Shown: positions 18,959 through 28,716 of the stretch, piece by piece
Layout: each line of letters starts with the position of its first letter
Position numbering within the stretch: the stretch's first letter is position 1
Source: Paracidovorax avenae ATCC 19860
GTDB lineage: Bacteria > Pseudomonadota > Gammaproteobacteria > Burkholderiales > Burkholderiaceae_C
DNA: 64,000 nucleotides
Reading direction: 5' to 3'
NCBI RefSeq assembly: GCF_000176855.2
Contig: NC_015138.1
Location: forward strand, 3,100,001 to 3,164,000
The notes under the pieces: generated by a model
Databases searched by the model: none
What the model was told of the DNA's origin: nothing
The model's input: the letters and a program-made list of their open reading frames with translations, nothing else
Translations under genes and position numbers: made by a program

Positions 18959-21532
18959 ATGGACCGCCCTTCCCCCGCGCCCCCCGCTCCGGCAGAGCCT
19001 TTCGTGGTCACCGCGCCGGCACGCTGGTGGCGCACCTGGTGGCGCAGCCTCTCTCCCACGCGCCAGGACCGCCTGGCAGCCCTGGCGCCGCTGGCCGCCG
19101 TGCTCATGTTCCTCGCCGCGATCGTTGCGGCTTTCTGGTACCTGCGCGCCGAAGAAGGCGAGCGCGAGCAGGAAGCCCTGCGCCGCGACGTCGAATACGC
19201 GCAGCAGCGCGTGCGCCTGCGCCTGCTGGAGCGCCAGGAACAGATCATGCGCATCGCGCGCGACCTCTCCAACCAGGACCTGGAGCGCGCGGATTTCGTC
19301 GCCCGCGCGGAAGGCCTGATCAGCCAGTACCCCGAACTGCAGGCCATCACCTGGATCGACGACCGCCGCCGCATCCGCGCCAGCCATGCGGCGCCCACGC
19401 TGCCCAGCAGCCAGCTGCGCGTGGCAGGCGAGGTGCTGCGCAATGGCGACACCGCCGACACCTTCGGCATCGCACGCGACCTGCAGCAGCCCGTGTACGT
19501 GCAGCCGCTGGCCGACCCGGGACGGGGCGAGGCCGCTCCCCTGCTGCAGTTGCAGGTGCCCCTGGTGGCGCAGGGCAAGTTCACCGGCGTGGTCCTGGCC
19601 GAATACTCCGTGGACAGCCTGCTGCGCTACGGCACGCCCACCGAAGTGCTCGCGCGCTACGCGGTCACCATGCTCGACGGCCGCGACCAGCTGCTGGCCG
19701 GCACGCCGCTGCCGCCACGCGGGCGCGCATCGCCCTGGCAGCCCTGGGCCACCCGCGCCAACCAATACGAGGTGTTCGTGTCCCCCGTGGGCAATGGCCT
19801 CGTGCTGCGCGCCCAGGCCTACCGCACCTCCCTGGGGGTGGTGGGCAGCGGGCTCTTCTGGCTCGTGGGCACGCTGAGCGCCATGACGGCCTGGATGCTG
19901 ATCGCCAACTGGCGCCACACCCGCCGCCGCCTGCGCACGCAGGAGGCGCTCGTGGCCGAAACCAACTTCCGCCGCGCCATGGAAAACTCCATGGTCACGG
20001 GCATGCGCGCGCTCGACATGAATGGCCGCATGACCTACGTGAACGCCGCCTTCTGCCAGATGACCGGCTGGAACGCGGAGGAACTGATCGGCCAGTCCCC
20101 GCCCTACACCTACTGGCCGGAAGCCGATCACGAAGTGCTGCATTCGAAGCTGCGCGACGAACTCAGCGGCAAGCAGACGGTCGGCGGCTTCCAGGTCCGG
20201 GTGAAGCGCAAGAACGGCACGCTGTTCGACGCGCGGCTTTACGTGTCCCCGCTCATCGACGCGCACGGCCAGCAGACCGGCTGGATGACCTCGATGACCG
20301 ACATCACCGAGCCCAACCGCGTGCGCGAACAGCTGACGGCATCCCATGAGCGATTCACCATCGTGCTGGAATCGCTGGACGCCTCCGTCTCCGTCGCGCC
20401 CCTGGGCAGCGAGGAACTGCTCTTCGCGAACAAGCTGTACCGCCAGTGGTTCGGCTCGCAGACCGGCGGGCACCTGCAGCTCGTGGCGCAGGCGGGCGTG
20501 CTGCCGGCCGGCAGCTCCAGCGCGGGCAGCATGGACGACGAGGATGCCCTCATGGGCCTGCCCACCGACACGCTCACAGACGCGCGCTCGGAGAACGCCG
20601 AGATCTACCTGCCCGACCTCGGCAAATGGCTGGAAGTGCGCTCCCGCTACCTGAACTGGGTGGACGGCCGCCTGGCCCAGATGGTGATCGCCACCGACAT
20701 CACCCCGCGCCGCCAGGCCGAGGAACAGGCCGCGCGCCAGGCCGAACGCGCGCAGTCCGTGAGCCGCCTGATCACCATGGGCGAGATGGCCTCCAGCGTG
20801 GCGCACGAACTGAACCAGCCGCTCACGGCCATCAGCAACTATTGCAGCGGCATGGTCTCGCGCATCAAGAGCCAGCAGATCACGGAAGACGCCCTGCTCT
20901 CCGCACTGGAGAAGACCGCGCACCAGGCGCAGCGCGCGGGCCAGATCATCCAGCGCATCCGCGCGTTCGTGAAGAAAAGCGAGCCCAACCGCACCCTCGC
21001 CGACGTGCAGCACATGGTCAGCGAGGCGGTCGAGCTCGCGGACATGGAACTGCGCCGGCACAACGTGCGGCTGACCCATTACGTGGCCGCGCGCCTGCCG
21101 CCCGTGATGGCCGACACCATCCTGATCGAGCAGGTGCTCATCAACCTCATGAAGAACGGCGCGGAATCCATCCAGCAGGCCGGGCGCCCACCCGCCCGCC
21201 GCAGCGTGGAACTACGCGTGGTGCCACGCCCGCTGGACAGCCAGGACGGCATCGAATTCGCGGTGCAGGACACCGGCAAGGGCCTGGCCCCGGAAGTGCT
21301 GGAACACCTCTTCGAGGCCTTCTTCTCCACCAAGCAGGAAGGCATGGGCATCGGCCTGAACCTGTGCCGCAGCATCGTGGAATCGCACCAGGGCCGGATG
21401 CAGGCGGAGAACATCTACAATGGCCCGGAGGTCACCGGCTGCCGATTCTCCTTCTGGCTTCCGCTCGCCCAGCCTGCGGATGACACTATGAATTCTGTAG
21501 CAAAAGCATCTACCCCAAGGACTCCCGCATGA
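18959..21532 (+). CDS. PAS-domain sensor histidine kinase
   Basis: 857 residues from ATG 18959. A transmembrane helix near residues 45-65 and a second near 285-305 (LFWLVGTLSAMTAWMLIANW) bracket a periplasmic sensor domain of about 215 residues. A cytoplasmic PAS domain follows (FRRAMENSMVTGMRALDMNG..), then a second PAS-like region, and the kinase core: H-box ASSVAHELNQPLTAIS with His616, N-box NLMKNGAE, and G-boxes DTGKGLAPE and GMGIGLNL. The E-L-N-Q-P H-box is the FixL/DctB class. Its stop overlaps the response regulator start (ATGA), so the pair is co-translated. The signal is unknown; being divergent from aceE it may sense carbon or redox status. Confidence 0.93.
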   Translation: MDRPSPAPPAPAEPFVVTAPARWWRTWWRSLSPTRQDRLAALAPLAAVLMFLAAIVAAFWYLRAEEGEREQEALRRDVEYAQQRVRLRLLERQEQIMRIARDLSNQDLERADFVARAEGLISQYPELQAITWIDDRRRIRASHAAPTLPSSQLRVAGEVLRNGDTADTFGIARDLQQPVYVQPLADPGRGEAAPLLQLQVPLVAQGKFTGVVLAEYSVDSLLRYGTPTEVLARYAVTMLDGRDQLLAGTPLPPRGRASPWQPWATRANQYEVFVSPVGNGLVLRAQAYRTSLGVVGSGLFWLVGTLSAMTAWMLIANWRHTRRRLRTQEALVAETNFRRAMENSMVTGMRALDMNGRMTYVNAAFCQMTGWNAEELIGQSPPYTYWPEADHEVLHSKLRDELSGKQTVGGFQVRVKRKNGTLFDARLYVSPLIDAHGQQTGWMTSMTDITEPNRVREQLTASHERFTIVLESLDASVSVAPLGSEELLFANKLYRQWFGSQTGGHLQLVAQAGVLPAGSSSAGSMDDEDALMGLPTDTLTDARSENAEIYLPDLGKWLEVRSRYLNWVDGRLAQMVIATDITPRRQAEEQAARQAERAQSVSRLITMGEMASSVAHELNQPLTAISNYCSGMVSRIKSQQITEDALLSALEKTAHQAQRAGQIIQRIRAFVKKSEPNRTLADVQHMVSEAVELADMELRRHNVRLTHYVAARLPPVMADTILIEQVLINLMKNGAESIQQAGRPPARRSVELRVVPRPLDSQDGIEFAVQDTGKGLAPEVLEHLFEAFFSTKQEGMGIGLNLCRSIVESHQGRMQAENIYNGPEVTGCRFSFWLPLAQPADDTMNSVAKASTPRTPA

Positions 21533-22155
21533 GTTTGACTCCCAAAAAAGGTACTGTCTACGTCGTGGATGACGACGAGGCCGTACGCGACTCGCTGCAA
21601 TGGCTGCTGGAGGGCAAGGACTACCGCGTCCGCTGCTTCGACTCCGCCGAATCCTTCCTCTCGCGCTACGATCCGCGCGAAGTCGCCTGCCTGATCGTCG
21701 ATATCCGCATGGGTGGCATGACCGGTCTCGAACTGCAGGACCGCCTGCTCGAACGCAAGTCCCCCCTGCCCATCGTCTTCATCACCGGCCACGGCGACGT
21801 GCCCATGGCCGTCAACACCATGAAGAAGGGCGCGCTGGACTTCATCCAGAAGCCCTTCAACGAAGACGAACTCGTCAGCCTCGTGGACCGCATGCTCGAC
21901 CGGGCCCGCGAGTCCTTCGCCGGCCACCAGCAGGCCGCCAGCCGCGATGCCCTGCTCTCCAAGCTCACCGGGCGCGAGGCGCAGGTGCTCGAGCGCATCG
22001 TCGCCGGCCGCCTGAACAAGCAGATCGCCGACGACCTGGGCATCAGCATCAAGACCGTGGAGGCGCACCGCGCCAACATCATGGAAAAGCTGAACGCCAA
22101 CACCGTGGCCGACCTGCTCAAGATCGCCCTGGGCCAGAACGCGCCCAAGTCCTGA
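21529..22155 (+). CDS. FixJ/NarL-family response regulator
   Basis: 208 residues. The receiver domain (about 8-125) has the acidic pair in [10 protein letters not shown], phosphoacceptor Asp58 in [13 protein letters not shown], Thr in [12 protein letters not shown] and Lys in IQKPF. The GHGDVPMAV and FIQKPFN signatures are those of FixJ/TodT/DctR-like regulators. The C-terminal LuxR-type helix-turn-helix is [22 protein letters not shown] with [17 protein letters not shown]. It overlaps the kinase stop by 4 bp and is its presumed partner. Target genes are unknown; a hairpin with T-run follows. Confidence 0.95.
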   Translation: MSLTPKKGTVYVVDDDEAVRDSLQWLLEGKDYRVRCFDSAESFLSRYDPREVACLIVDIRMGGMTGLELQDRLLERKSPLPIVFITGHGDVPMAVNTMKKGALDFIQKPFNEDELVSLVDRMLDRARESFAGHQQAASRDALLSKLTGREAQVLERIVAGRLNKQIADDLGISIKTVEAHRANIMEKLNANTVADLLKIALGQNAPKS

Positions 22156-22168
22156 CCGCCTCCGCAAC

Positions 22169-22213
22169 GGCCGCCCAGCCCACCGGCGCCCTGCCGGGGC
22201 CGGCGGCCTTTTT
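22169..22213 (+). terminator. Likely intrinsic terminator after the two-component pair
   Basis: GGCCGCC (22169-22175) pairs with GGCGGCC (22202-22208), with further CCGGC/GCCGG pairing inside, followed by TTTTT at 22209-22213. It lies 13 bp after the regulator stop and 31 bp before folD. Confidence 0.6.
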
Positions 22214-22244
22214 CACATCCAACGCACCGAAGTCCCCTTCCGCC

Positions 22245-23096
22245 ATGACCGCCCAACTGATCGACGGCAACGCCCTTTCCCGACAACTCCGCGCCGACGT
22301 GGCCCGCCGCGCCGCGCTGCTCAAGGAACGCGGCACCACGCCGGGCCTGGCCGTCGTGCTGGTGGGCGACAACCCCGCCAGCCAGGTGTACGTGCGCAAC
22401 AAGGTCAAGGCCTGCGAGGAAAGCGGCCTGCACTCGGTGCTCGAGAAGTACGACGCCGCGATGACCGAGGCCGAGCTGCTGGCGCGCGTGAACGCGCTGA
22501 ACAACGATCCGTCCATCCACGGCATCCTGGTGCAGTTGCCCCTGCCGCCCCACATCGACGCCCAGAAGGTCATCGAGGCCATCTCGCCCGCCAAGGACGT
22601 GGACGGCTTCCACATCGCCAGCGCCGGTGCCCTCATGACCGGCATGCCCGGCTTCTGGCCCTGCACGCCCTATGGCTGCATGAAGATGCTGGAACACATC
22701 GGCTACGACCTGCGCGGCAAGCACGCCGTGGTGATCGGCCGCAGCAACATCGTGGGCAAGCCCATGGCGCTGATGCTGCTGGCCAAGGACGCCACCGTCA
22801 CCGTGTGCCATTCCCGCACCACTGACCTCAAGGCCCAGACGCTGCAGGCCGACGTGATCGTGGCCGCCGTGGGCCGCCGCAACGTGCTGACGGCCGACAT
22901 GGTCAAGCCCGGCGCCGTCGTCATCGACGTGGGCATGAACCGCAACGACGAAGGCAAGCTCTGCGGCGACGTGGACTTCGAGGGCGTGCGCGAGGTCGCG
23001 GGCCACATCACCCCCGTTCCCGGCGGGGTCGGGCCCATGACCATTACGATGCTGCTCGTGAACACCCTCGAAGCGGCCGAACGCGCAGCCGGCTGA
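22245..23096 (+). CDS. folD: Bifunctional methylene-THF dehydrogenase / cyclohydrolase
   Basis: 283 residues, the usual FolD length. It interconverts 5,10-methylene-THF and 10-formyl-THF, supplying one-carbon units for purines and formyl-Met. Seen: [20 protein letters not shown] with the catalytic Tyr and Lys, [13 protein letters not shown], the proline-rich [15 protein letters not shown] motif as [14 protein letters not shown], and the NADP site [16 protein letters not shown]. The ATG at 22245 gives the family N-terminus ([11 protein letters not shown]). It is flanked by a terminator upstream and oligopeptidase A downstream. Confidence 0.97.
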   Translation: MTAQLIDGNALSRQLRADVARRAALLKERGTTPGLAVVLVGDNPASQVYVRNKVKACEESGLHSVLEKYDAAMTEAELLARVNALNNDPSIHGILVQLPLPPHIDAQKVIEAISPAKDVDGFHIASAGALMTGMPGFWPCTPYGCMKMLEHIGYDLRGKHAVVIGRSNIVGKPMALMLLAKDATVTVCHSRTTDLKAQTLQADVIVAAVGRRNVLTADMVKPGAVVIDVGMNRNDEGKLCGDVDFEGVREVAGHITPVPGGVGPMTITMLLVNTLEAAERAAG

Positions 23097-23175
23097 CCGG
23101 CACTATCGAGCCAAGCTATCGAAGAGATTGCGCACGCCGCTTGAACCCATCGTCCCCGCCGCCATCTGAACGCGC

Positions 23176-25215
23176 ATGAGCAACCCACTCCTCGACTTCC
23201 AAGACCTCCCGCTGTTCGACCGTATCGCGCCCGCCGACGTGGCTCCCGCGATGGACGCCCTGCTCTTGCGCGCGAACACCGCCCTGGACACCGTCACGGC
23301 CCCGGACTTCCCCGCCACCTGGGAAGCCATCTCGCGCGTGCTGGACGTCGCGATCGAGGAACTGGGCCGGGCGTGGGGTGACGTCAGCCACCTGAACAGC
23401 GTCGCCGACACGCCCGAGCTGCGCGCGGCATACAACGAGGTCCTGCCGCGGGTGACGGAGTTCTGGACGCGCCTGGGAGCCGACGAGCGCCTCTACGCGA
23501 AGTACAAGGCCATCGACCCGGCCACGCTCAATCCGGAACAGCGCCAGGCCTGGAAGAACGCTGTCCGCAATTTCGTGCTCTCCGGCGCCGAGCTGCAGGG
23601 CGAGGCCAAGGAGCGCTTCGCGCAGATCCAGGAGCGGCAGGCGGAACTGTCGCAGAAGTTCAGCGAAAACGCCCTGGACGCCACCGACGCATTCGCCTAC
23701 TACGCCCGCGAGGATGAACTCGCCGGGCTGCCGGAGGATGTGCGCCAGGCAGCGCTCGCTGCCGCCCAGGCGGACGGCAAGGAAGGCTACAAGCTCACCC
23801 TCAAGATGCCCTGCTACCTGCCCGTGATGCAGTTCGCCGAGAGCAGCGCATTGCGCGAAAAGCTCTATCGCGCCTACGTCACCCGGGCCTCGGACCAGGC
23901 CGAGGGTGATGCCCGCCGCTTCGACAACTCCGCACTGATCCGCGAAATCCTCGCCCTGCGCCAGGAAGAGGCCCGGCTGCTGGGCTACGCGAATTTCGGC
24001 GAGGTGTCCGTCGTCGCCAAGATGGCGGACTCGCCCCGGGAAGTCATCGATTTCCTGCGCGATCTCGCCCGGCGCGCACGGCCCTACGCGGAAAAGGACG
24101 TGGCCGACCTGCGCGATTTCGCCGCGAAGCACCTGGGCATCGCCGACCCGCAGTCCTGGGACTGGCCCTACATTTCCGAAAAGCTCAAGGAAGCGCGCTA
24201 CGCTTTCAGCGAGCAGGAGGTGAAGCAATACTTCACCGCGCCGAAGGTGCTGGCCGGCCTGTTCAAGATCGTCGAGACACTCTTCGACGTGGCCATCCGG
24301 CGCGACACCGCTCCGGTCTGGAACCCCGCCGTGGAGTTCTACCGCATCGAGCGCGGAACCGAACTCGTCGGCCAGTTCTACCTGGACCAGCCGGCCCGCA
24401 CCGGCAAGCGCGGCGGCGCCTGGATGGATGGCGTGCGCACGCGCTGGCTGCGCCCGGACACCGGCCGGCTGCAGACGCCTGTCGCCCACCTGGTCTGCAA
24501 CTTTGCCGCGGGCGTGGACGGCAAGCCTCCGCTGCTCACGCACGACGACGTGATCACCCTCTTCCACGAATTCGGCCACGGGCTGCACCACATGCTCACG
24601 CAGGTGAACGAGCGCGACGTGTCCGGCATCAGCGGCGTCGAGTGGGACGCGGTGGAGCTGCCCAGCCAGTTCATGGAGAACTTCTGCTGGGAGTGGGACG
24701 TGCTGCGGCACATGACTGCCCACGTGGACACCGGCGCCCCGTTGCCCCGCGAGCTCTTCGACAAGATGCTGGCCGCCAAGAACTTCCAGAGCGGCATGGC
24801 CACGCTGCGGCAGATCGAGTTCGCGCTGTTCGACATGCTGCTGCACACCGAGCACGATCCCTCGCAGGATTTCATGCCCCTGCTCGACCAGGTACGCGAG
24901 GAAGTCGCCGTGCTGCAACCCCCGGCCTTCAGCCGCAGCGCGCACACCTTCAGCCATATCTTCGCTGGCGGCTACGCGGCCGGCTACTACAGCTACAAGT
25001 GGGCGGAAGTGCTGAGCGCCGACGCCTATGCCGCTTTCGAGGAAACCGCCGGCGCCGACGGCCTGCCGAGCACGGAAACCGGTGCGCGCTACCGCCAGGC
25101 CATCCTGGAAGTCGGCGGCAGCCGTCCGGCCATGGAGTCCTTCAAGGCCTTCCGGGGCCGGGCACCGTCCCTGGACGCCCTGCTGCGCCACCAGGGCATG
25201 GCCCAGGCCGCCTGA
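23176..25215 (+). CDS. prlC: Oligopeptidase A, M3 zinc metallopeptidase
   Basis: 679 residues, the expected size for the M3A family. The zinc site is HEFGHGLHHML starting at His464, with the third ligand Glu downstream in SGVEWDAVELPSQFMEN. The N-terminal helical region and the terminal FRGRAPSLDALLRHQG are typical of OpdA/PrlC, which degrades cytosolic oligopeptides and cleaved signal peptides. It follows folD by 79 bp and is followed 28 bp later by the DUF4124/glutaredoxin-like gene. Confidence 0.96.
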   Translation: MSNPLLDFQDLPLFDRIAPADVAPAMDALLLRANTALDTVTAPDFPATWEAISRVLDVAIEELGRAWGDVSHLNSVADTPELRAAYNEVLPRVTEFWTRLGADERLYAKYKAIDPATLNPEQRQAWKNAVRNFVLSGAELQGEAKERFAQIQERQAELSQKFSENALDATDAFAYYAREDELAGLPEDVRQAALAAAQADGKEGYKLTLKMPCYLPVMQFAESSALREKLYRAYVTRASDQAEGDARRFDNSALIREILALRQEEARLLGYANFGEVSVVAKMADSPREVIDFLRDLARRARPYAEKDVADLRDFAAKHLGIADPQSWDWPYISEKLKEARYAFSEQEVKQYFTAPKVLAGLFKIVETLFDVAIRRDTAPVWNPAVEFYRIERGTELVGQFYLDQPARTGKRGGAWMDGVRTRWLRPDTGRLQTPVAHLVCNFAAGVDGKPPLLTHDDVITLFHEFGHGLHHMLTQVNERDVSGISGVEWDAVELPSQFMENFCWEWDVLRHMTAHVDTGAPLPRELFDKMLAAKNFQSGMATLRQIEFALFDMLLHTEHDPSQDFMPLLDQVREEVAVLQPPAFSRSAHTFSHIFAGGYAAGYYSYKWAEVLSADAYAAFEETAGADGLPSTETGARYRQAILEVGGSRPAMESFKAFRGRAPSLDALLRHQGMAQAA

Positions 25216-25243
25216 CGCCCCACGCCCGAGGAGAAACGCCCCC

Positions 25244-25903
25244 ATGCCCTCCCTGCCCCCCACGGTCCGCCTGGCTGCGCTGTGCCTGGCCAGCGCGGCT
25301 GCCGCCCTGCCCGCGGCCGCCCAGAACGTCTATCGCATCGTCGGCCCGGACGGCAAGGTGACGTTCTCCGACCGGGCGCCGGACGCGCAGTCGGGACCGG
25401 CGACGATGAACGGCAAGCCCGCCGGTACCTCCGCCAGCGGCCTGCCCTATGAGTTGCAGCAGGTCGCCTCCCGGTTTCCCGTCACCCTCTACACCGGCAA
25501 CGACTGCGCTCCCTGCACCAGCGCGCGCAATCTGCTGGCAGGCCGCGGCGTGCCCTTCACCGAGCGCACCGTCAATACCAACGAGGATGCAGAGGCCCTG
25601 CAGCGCCTGAGCGGGTCCACCACCCTGCCATTCGCCACCATCGGATCGCAGCAGCTCATCGGCTTCTCCGACACCGAGTGGACACAGTACCTCGATGCCG
25701 CGGCGTACCCCAAGCAGTCGCAACTACCCCCGAACTACCGGCGCCCGCCCGCAACGCCCCTGGTCAGTGCCAAACCGGCCACGCCGACCCCTGCAGCGCC
25801 GCCCGCGGCAGCGCCGCCCGCGGCAGCGCCTGCTCCGGTACAACGTCCAGCCGCGCCGCCACCAGCGCCTTCGCCCGCGAACCCCGCCGGCATCCAGTTC
25901 TAG
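25244..25903 (+). CDS. Secreted DUF4124 / glutaredoxin-like protein
   Basis: 219 residues with a GAGGAGAAA ribosome site and a clear signal peptide (cleavage near AAA-QNVYR). Residues 26-45 are a DUF4124-type beta strand pair (YRIVGPDGKVTFSDRAP). A thioredoxin-fold glutaredoxin-like domain follows: VTLYTGNDCAPCTSARNLL with the CxxC redox pair, RGVPFTERTVN, and STTLPFATIG with the cis-Pro. The last ~60 residues are Pro/Ala-rich, a likely flexible tail. It probably acts in the periplasm as a thiol oxidoreductase; substrate unknown. Closely follows prlC on the same strand. Confidence 0.85.
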   Translation: MPSLPPTVRLAALCLASAAAALPAAAQNVYRIVGPDGKVTFSDRAPDAQSGPATMNGKPAGTSASGLPYELQQVASRFPVTLYTGNDCAPCTSARNLLAGRGVPFTERTVNTNEDAEALQRLSGSTTLPFATIGSQQLIGFSDTEWTQYLDAAAYPKQSQLPPNYRRPPATPLVSAKPATPTPAAPPAAAPPAAAPAPVQRPAAPPPAPSPANPAGIQF

Positions 25904-25961
25904 TCCTGGCACGCATCGCTGGCGGCACGCGACGGCATGGCCGTGCCTGCCCGCGACCTCC

Positions 25962-26654
25962 TCAGTACGTGACGGTCCGGACGCCCTCCGGCGCACCGAT
26001 CAGCGCCACGTGGGCCTTCTGGTGGGCGAAAACGCCCACGGTCACCACGCCCGGCCACTGGTTGACTTCCGATTCGAACGCCAGCGGATCCTGGATCGAC
26101 AGCCCCGTCACATCGAGGATGTGCTGCTGGTTGTCGGTGACCAGCGGCTGTCCGTCCGCTCCCCGGCGCAACACGGCCTGGCCGCCCCGCGCGGCGAACC
26201 GGCGCGTGATCTGCTGCGCCGCCATGGGAATCACCTCGACCGGCAGCGGGAACCGGCCCAGCGTCTCCACCAGCTTGGACGCATCGGCGATGCACACGAA
26301 CTGCCTGGCCAGGGCCGCGACGATCTTTTCGCGGGTCAGCGCAGCGCCGCCCCCCTTGACCATGTGGCCCCGCGGATCGATCTCGTCCGCGCCATCGATA
26401 TAGACGGACAGGGACTCCACCTCATTGGCGTCGAAGACCGGAATGCCCAGCGCACGCAGCCGCTGCGTGCTGGCCTCGGAGCTCGATACCGCGCCCCGGA
26501 TTTTGTCCTTCATCGGGCCCAGCGCCTGGATGAACTGGTTCACCGTCGAGCCGGTGCCGACGCCGATGATGTCGCCGGGCACCACGTACTTCAGCGCGGC
26601 CTGGCCTACCAGGGCCTTGAGTTCATCTTGGGAAAGGGATGCGGGAGTGGTCAT
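25962..26654 (-). CDS. rpiA: Ribose-5-phosphate isomerase A
   Basis: 230 residues; interconverts ribose-5-phosphate and ribulose-5-phosphate in the pentose phosphate pathway. The start at 26654 gives the family N-terminus ([16 protein letters not shown]). Motifs seen: [51 protein letters not shown] with the catalytic Asp, Glu and Lys residues, and a C-terminal [14 protein letters not shown]. It is divergent from pyrD with only 34 bp between start codons and converges on the DUF4124 gene. Confidence 0.96.
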   Translation of the reverse strand: MTTPASLSQDELKALVGQAALKYVVPGDIIGVGTGSTVNQFIQALGPMKDKIRGAVSSSEASTQRLRALGIPVFDANEVESLSVYIDGADEIDPRGHMVKGGGAALTREKIVAALARQFVCIADASKLVETLGRFPLPVEVIPMAAQQITRRFAARGGQAVLRRGADGQPLVTDNQQHILDVTGLSIQDPLAFESEVNQWPGVVTVGVFAHQKAHVALIGAPEGVRTVTY

Positions 26655-26688
26655 GGGAGAGAATCGGAGTGAAGCCCGAATTATCCCC

Positions 26689-27768
26689 ATGTCCCTGATC
26701 CCCTACGCCCTCACCCGCCCGTTCCTCTTCGGCATGGATGCCGAAGCCGCCCACGAACTCACCATGGACATGCTGGCACGCGGCCAGCGCACGCCGCTGC
26801 AGTGGGCATGGAGCGGCGAACAGGTTTCCGATCCCGTCCAGCTCGCAGGCCTCACCTTCCCCAACCGCGTGGGCCTCGCCGCAGGATTGGACAAGAACGC
26901 GCGCTGCATCGACGCGCTGGGTGCCATGGGGTTCGGGTTCGTCGAAGTGGGCACCGTCACCCCGCGCGCCCAACCCGGCAACCCCAAGCCGCGCATGTTC
27001 CGCCTGCCCGAAGCCAATGCCCTCATCAACCGCCTCGGCTTCAACAACGAAGGCCTGGACGCATTCCTGCACAACGTGCGGCAATCGAACCACCACACCC
27101 GCCCCGGCAGGCGTCCGATGCTCCTGGGCCTCAACATCGGCAAGAACGCCACCACGCCGATCGAAGACGCCACGCGCGACTACCTGCTGTGCCTGGAGGG
27201 GGTCTATCCACACGCCGACTACGTCACGGTCAACATCAGCTCCCCCAACACACAAAACCTGCGCGCACTGCAGAGCGATGCAGCCCTGGACGGATTGCTG
27301 GGAGCCATCGCCGAGCGGCGGGAGTCACTGGCCAAGCTGCCTGAAAAGGCCACGGGGCGCCCGCGCCGCGTGCCCATCTTCGTGAAGATCGCCCCCGACC
27401 TCGCGGAGGAGCAGGTGGCCGTCATCGCATCCACGCTGCAGCGCCACGGCATGGACGGCGTCATCGCCACCAACACCACCATTTCGCGCGATGCGGTACA
27501 AGGGCTGCGTCATGCGGAGGAAACCGGCGGCCTCAGCGGCGCGCCGGTGCGGGAATCCAGCAACCGTGTCGTCCGCCAATTGCGCCACGTATTGGGCAAG
27601 GACTTCCCGATCATCGGAGTGGGCGGCATCCTCAGCGCCGAAGACGCGGTCGAAAAGATACGCGCGGGCGCCGACGTGGTGCAGATCTATACCGGGCTCA
27701 TCTACCGGGGCCCCGCCCTGGTACCGCAGGTCGCCAAGGCGCTGCGCGCCATGCCGCGCCCGGCCTGA
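26689..27768 (+). CDS. pyrD: Dihydroorotate dehydrogenase, quinone-dependent (class 2)
   Basis: 359 residues; oxidises dihydroorotate to orotate in pyrimidine synthesis, feeding electrons to quinone at the inner membrane. The amphipathic N-terminal extension ([22 protein letters not shown]) is the membrane-binding part of class 2 enzymes. FMN motifs: [22 protein letters not shown], the catalytic Ser in [17 protein letters not shown]-type [11 protein letters not shown] and [16 protein letters not shown]. The ATG at 26689 is chosen over upstream in-frame starts, which lie inside rpiA. Confidence 0.97.
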   Translation: MSLIPYALTRPFLFGMDAEAAHELTMDMLARGQRTPLQWAWSGEQVSDPVQLAGLTFPNRVGLAAGLDKNARCIDALGAMGFGFVEVGTVTPRAQPGNPKPRMFRLPEANALINRLGFNNEGLDAFLHNVRQSNHHTRPGRRPMLLGLNIGKNATTPIEDATRDYLLCLEGVYPHADYVTVNISSPNTQNLRALQSDAALDGLLGAIAERRESLAKLPEKATGRPRRVPIFVKIAPDLAEEQVAVIASTLQRHGMDGVIATNTTISRDAVQGLRHAEETGGLSGAPVRESSNRVVRQLRHVLGKDFPIIGVGGILSAEDAVEKIRAGADVVQIYTGLIYRGPALVPQVAKALRAMPRPA

Positions 27769-27862
27769 AAGAAAAGCCGGACCAATCCACCAGTGGCCGT
27801 GCGCCCGGCGAGCGGCCTCTACGGCAGATCGAGCGGTTTTGGAGAAGAGCCAGCGGAGCCGC

Positions 27863-28222
27863 TCAGCGCTTCATTTTCATGATGAGAGGCATCAGCACGC
27901 CCGCCCAGCGCATGATGCGGCTGGGGCCCACGGCAGCCGCGGCTCCGGCCGCGGCCACCACGATGATGGGATGCTGCCGCGCGAACCAGATGACCCGCTC
28001 GACCAGCGGCGCGTCCGGATCCAGCGGCCGTGGGCCGCCTTCTGCACCCTGCTGGGCGCGCAGTTCCGCAGCCTGCCGCTGCGCGAGACGGCGGCTGTGC
28101 AGGCGCTCGCGCTGCAGCGCGATGCGCTCGAGAATCTTGCGTTGTTCGGGAGTGGCGTGCAGATCGCCGAGCGCGGGCCTGAAATCGGTTTCGCCAGGCG
28201 TGGAAGCGTGCGGTGCGGACAT
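27863..28222 (-). CDS. YqjK-like small membrane protein
   Basis: 119 residues. An Arg/Gln-rich N-terminal half (RKILERIALQRERLHSRR) is followed by one hydrophobic helix (about 86-100, HPIIVVAAAGAAAAVGP) and a short basic end. Its place directly after a YqjE-like and an ElaB/YqjD-like gene, 5 bp after the former, makes it the YqjK-equivalent third member of that envelope cluster. The family has no known catalytic role. Low similarity is expected, so the name is by position and pattern. Confidence 0.7.
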   Translation of the reverse strand: MSAPHASTPGETDFRPALGDLHATPEQRKILERIALQRERLHSRRLAQRQAAELRAQQGAEGGPRPLDPDAPLVERVIWFARQHPIIVVAAAGAAAAVGPSRIMRWAGVLMPLIMKMKR

Positions 28223-28227
28223 CGGGA

Positions 28228-28623
28228 TTACAGCCTTTCCTTGATCTGCCGCCAGTCTTCGCGCAGTTCGCGACGCGTGAGCGCGAAAGCGTTGCCAGCC
28301 TGCTTTGCGGTCGCCACGAGGCTGACCAGCGTGACCGCCCACAGGGCGAGCCAGGTTCCGGCCACGATCCAGGCGACCATGGCGCGGTCCGGCGAATCCC
28401 AGAAATGCACCATGATGGCCAGGGACAACAGGATGAGGGCGATCACGGTCAGGCCTGCAGCAGCCACGACGAGCACCACGATCCAGGCCAGCCGGCGCTT
28501 TTCCTCGGCCCATTCCAGGCGGGCCAGATCCCAGCGGTCCTCGGCGGCGATGGCACCTTCGATGGTGGCTGCGCGGATGCGCGCAACCCACCCTTCCAAT
28601 CCCAGCAGCGCCAACCAATTCAT
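28228..28623 (-). CDS. YqjE-like (phage-holin-superfamily) membrane protein
   Basis: 131 residues with two transmembrane helices (about 47-72 and 82-106) flanked by charged ends (EDRWDLARLEWAEEKRR before and RRELREDWRQIKERL after). This is the pattern of YqjE, often labelled a phage holin family protein, but here it sits in the elaB/yqjD-yqjE-yqjK arrangement and there are no phage genes around. It is probably an inner-membrane stress protein. Second gene of the trio. Confidence 0.85.
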   Translation of the reverse strand: MNWLALLGLEGWVARIRAATIEGAIAAEDRWDLARLEWAEEKRRLAWIVVLVVAAAGLTVIALILLSLAIMVHFWDSPDRAMVAWIVAGTWLALWAVTLVSLVATAKQAGNAFALTRRELREDWRQIKERL

Positions 28624-28716
28624 GAGGACCTTTCAATGCAGTGAAGAGGCCGGGTGTTCGGGTGCCCGGCCGAAAAGAGAGATGGCGGCGCCCGGTGCGG
28701 CGGGCGCCTGCCCCGC

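Noticed and set aside
28228..28623. Phage holin
   Set aside because: The fold name suggests a prophage, but there is no lysin, capsid or integrase nearby and the gene sits in an ElaB/YqjD-YqjE-YqjK set.
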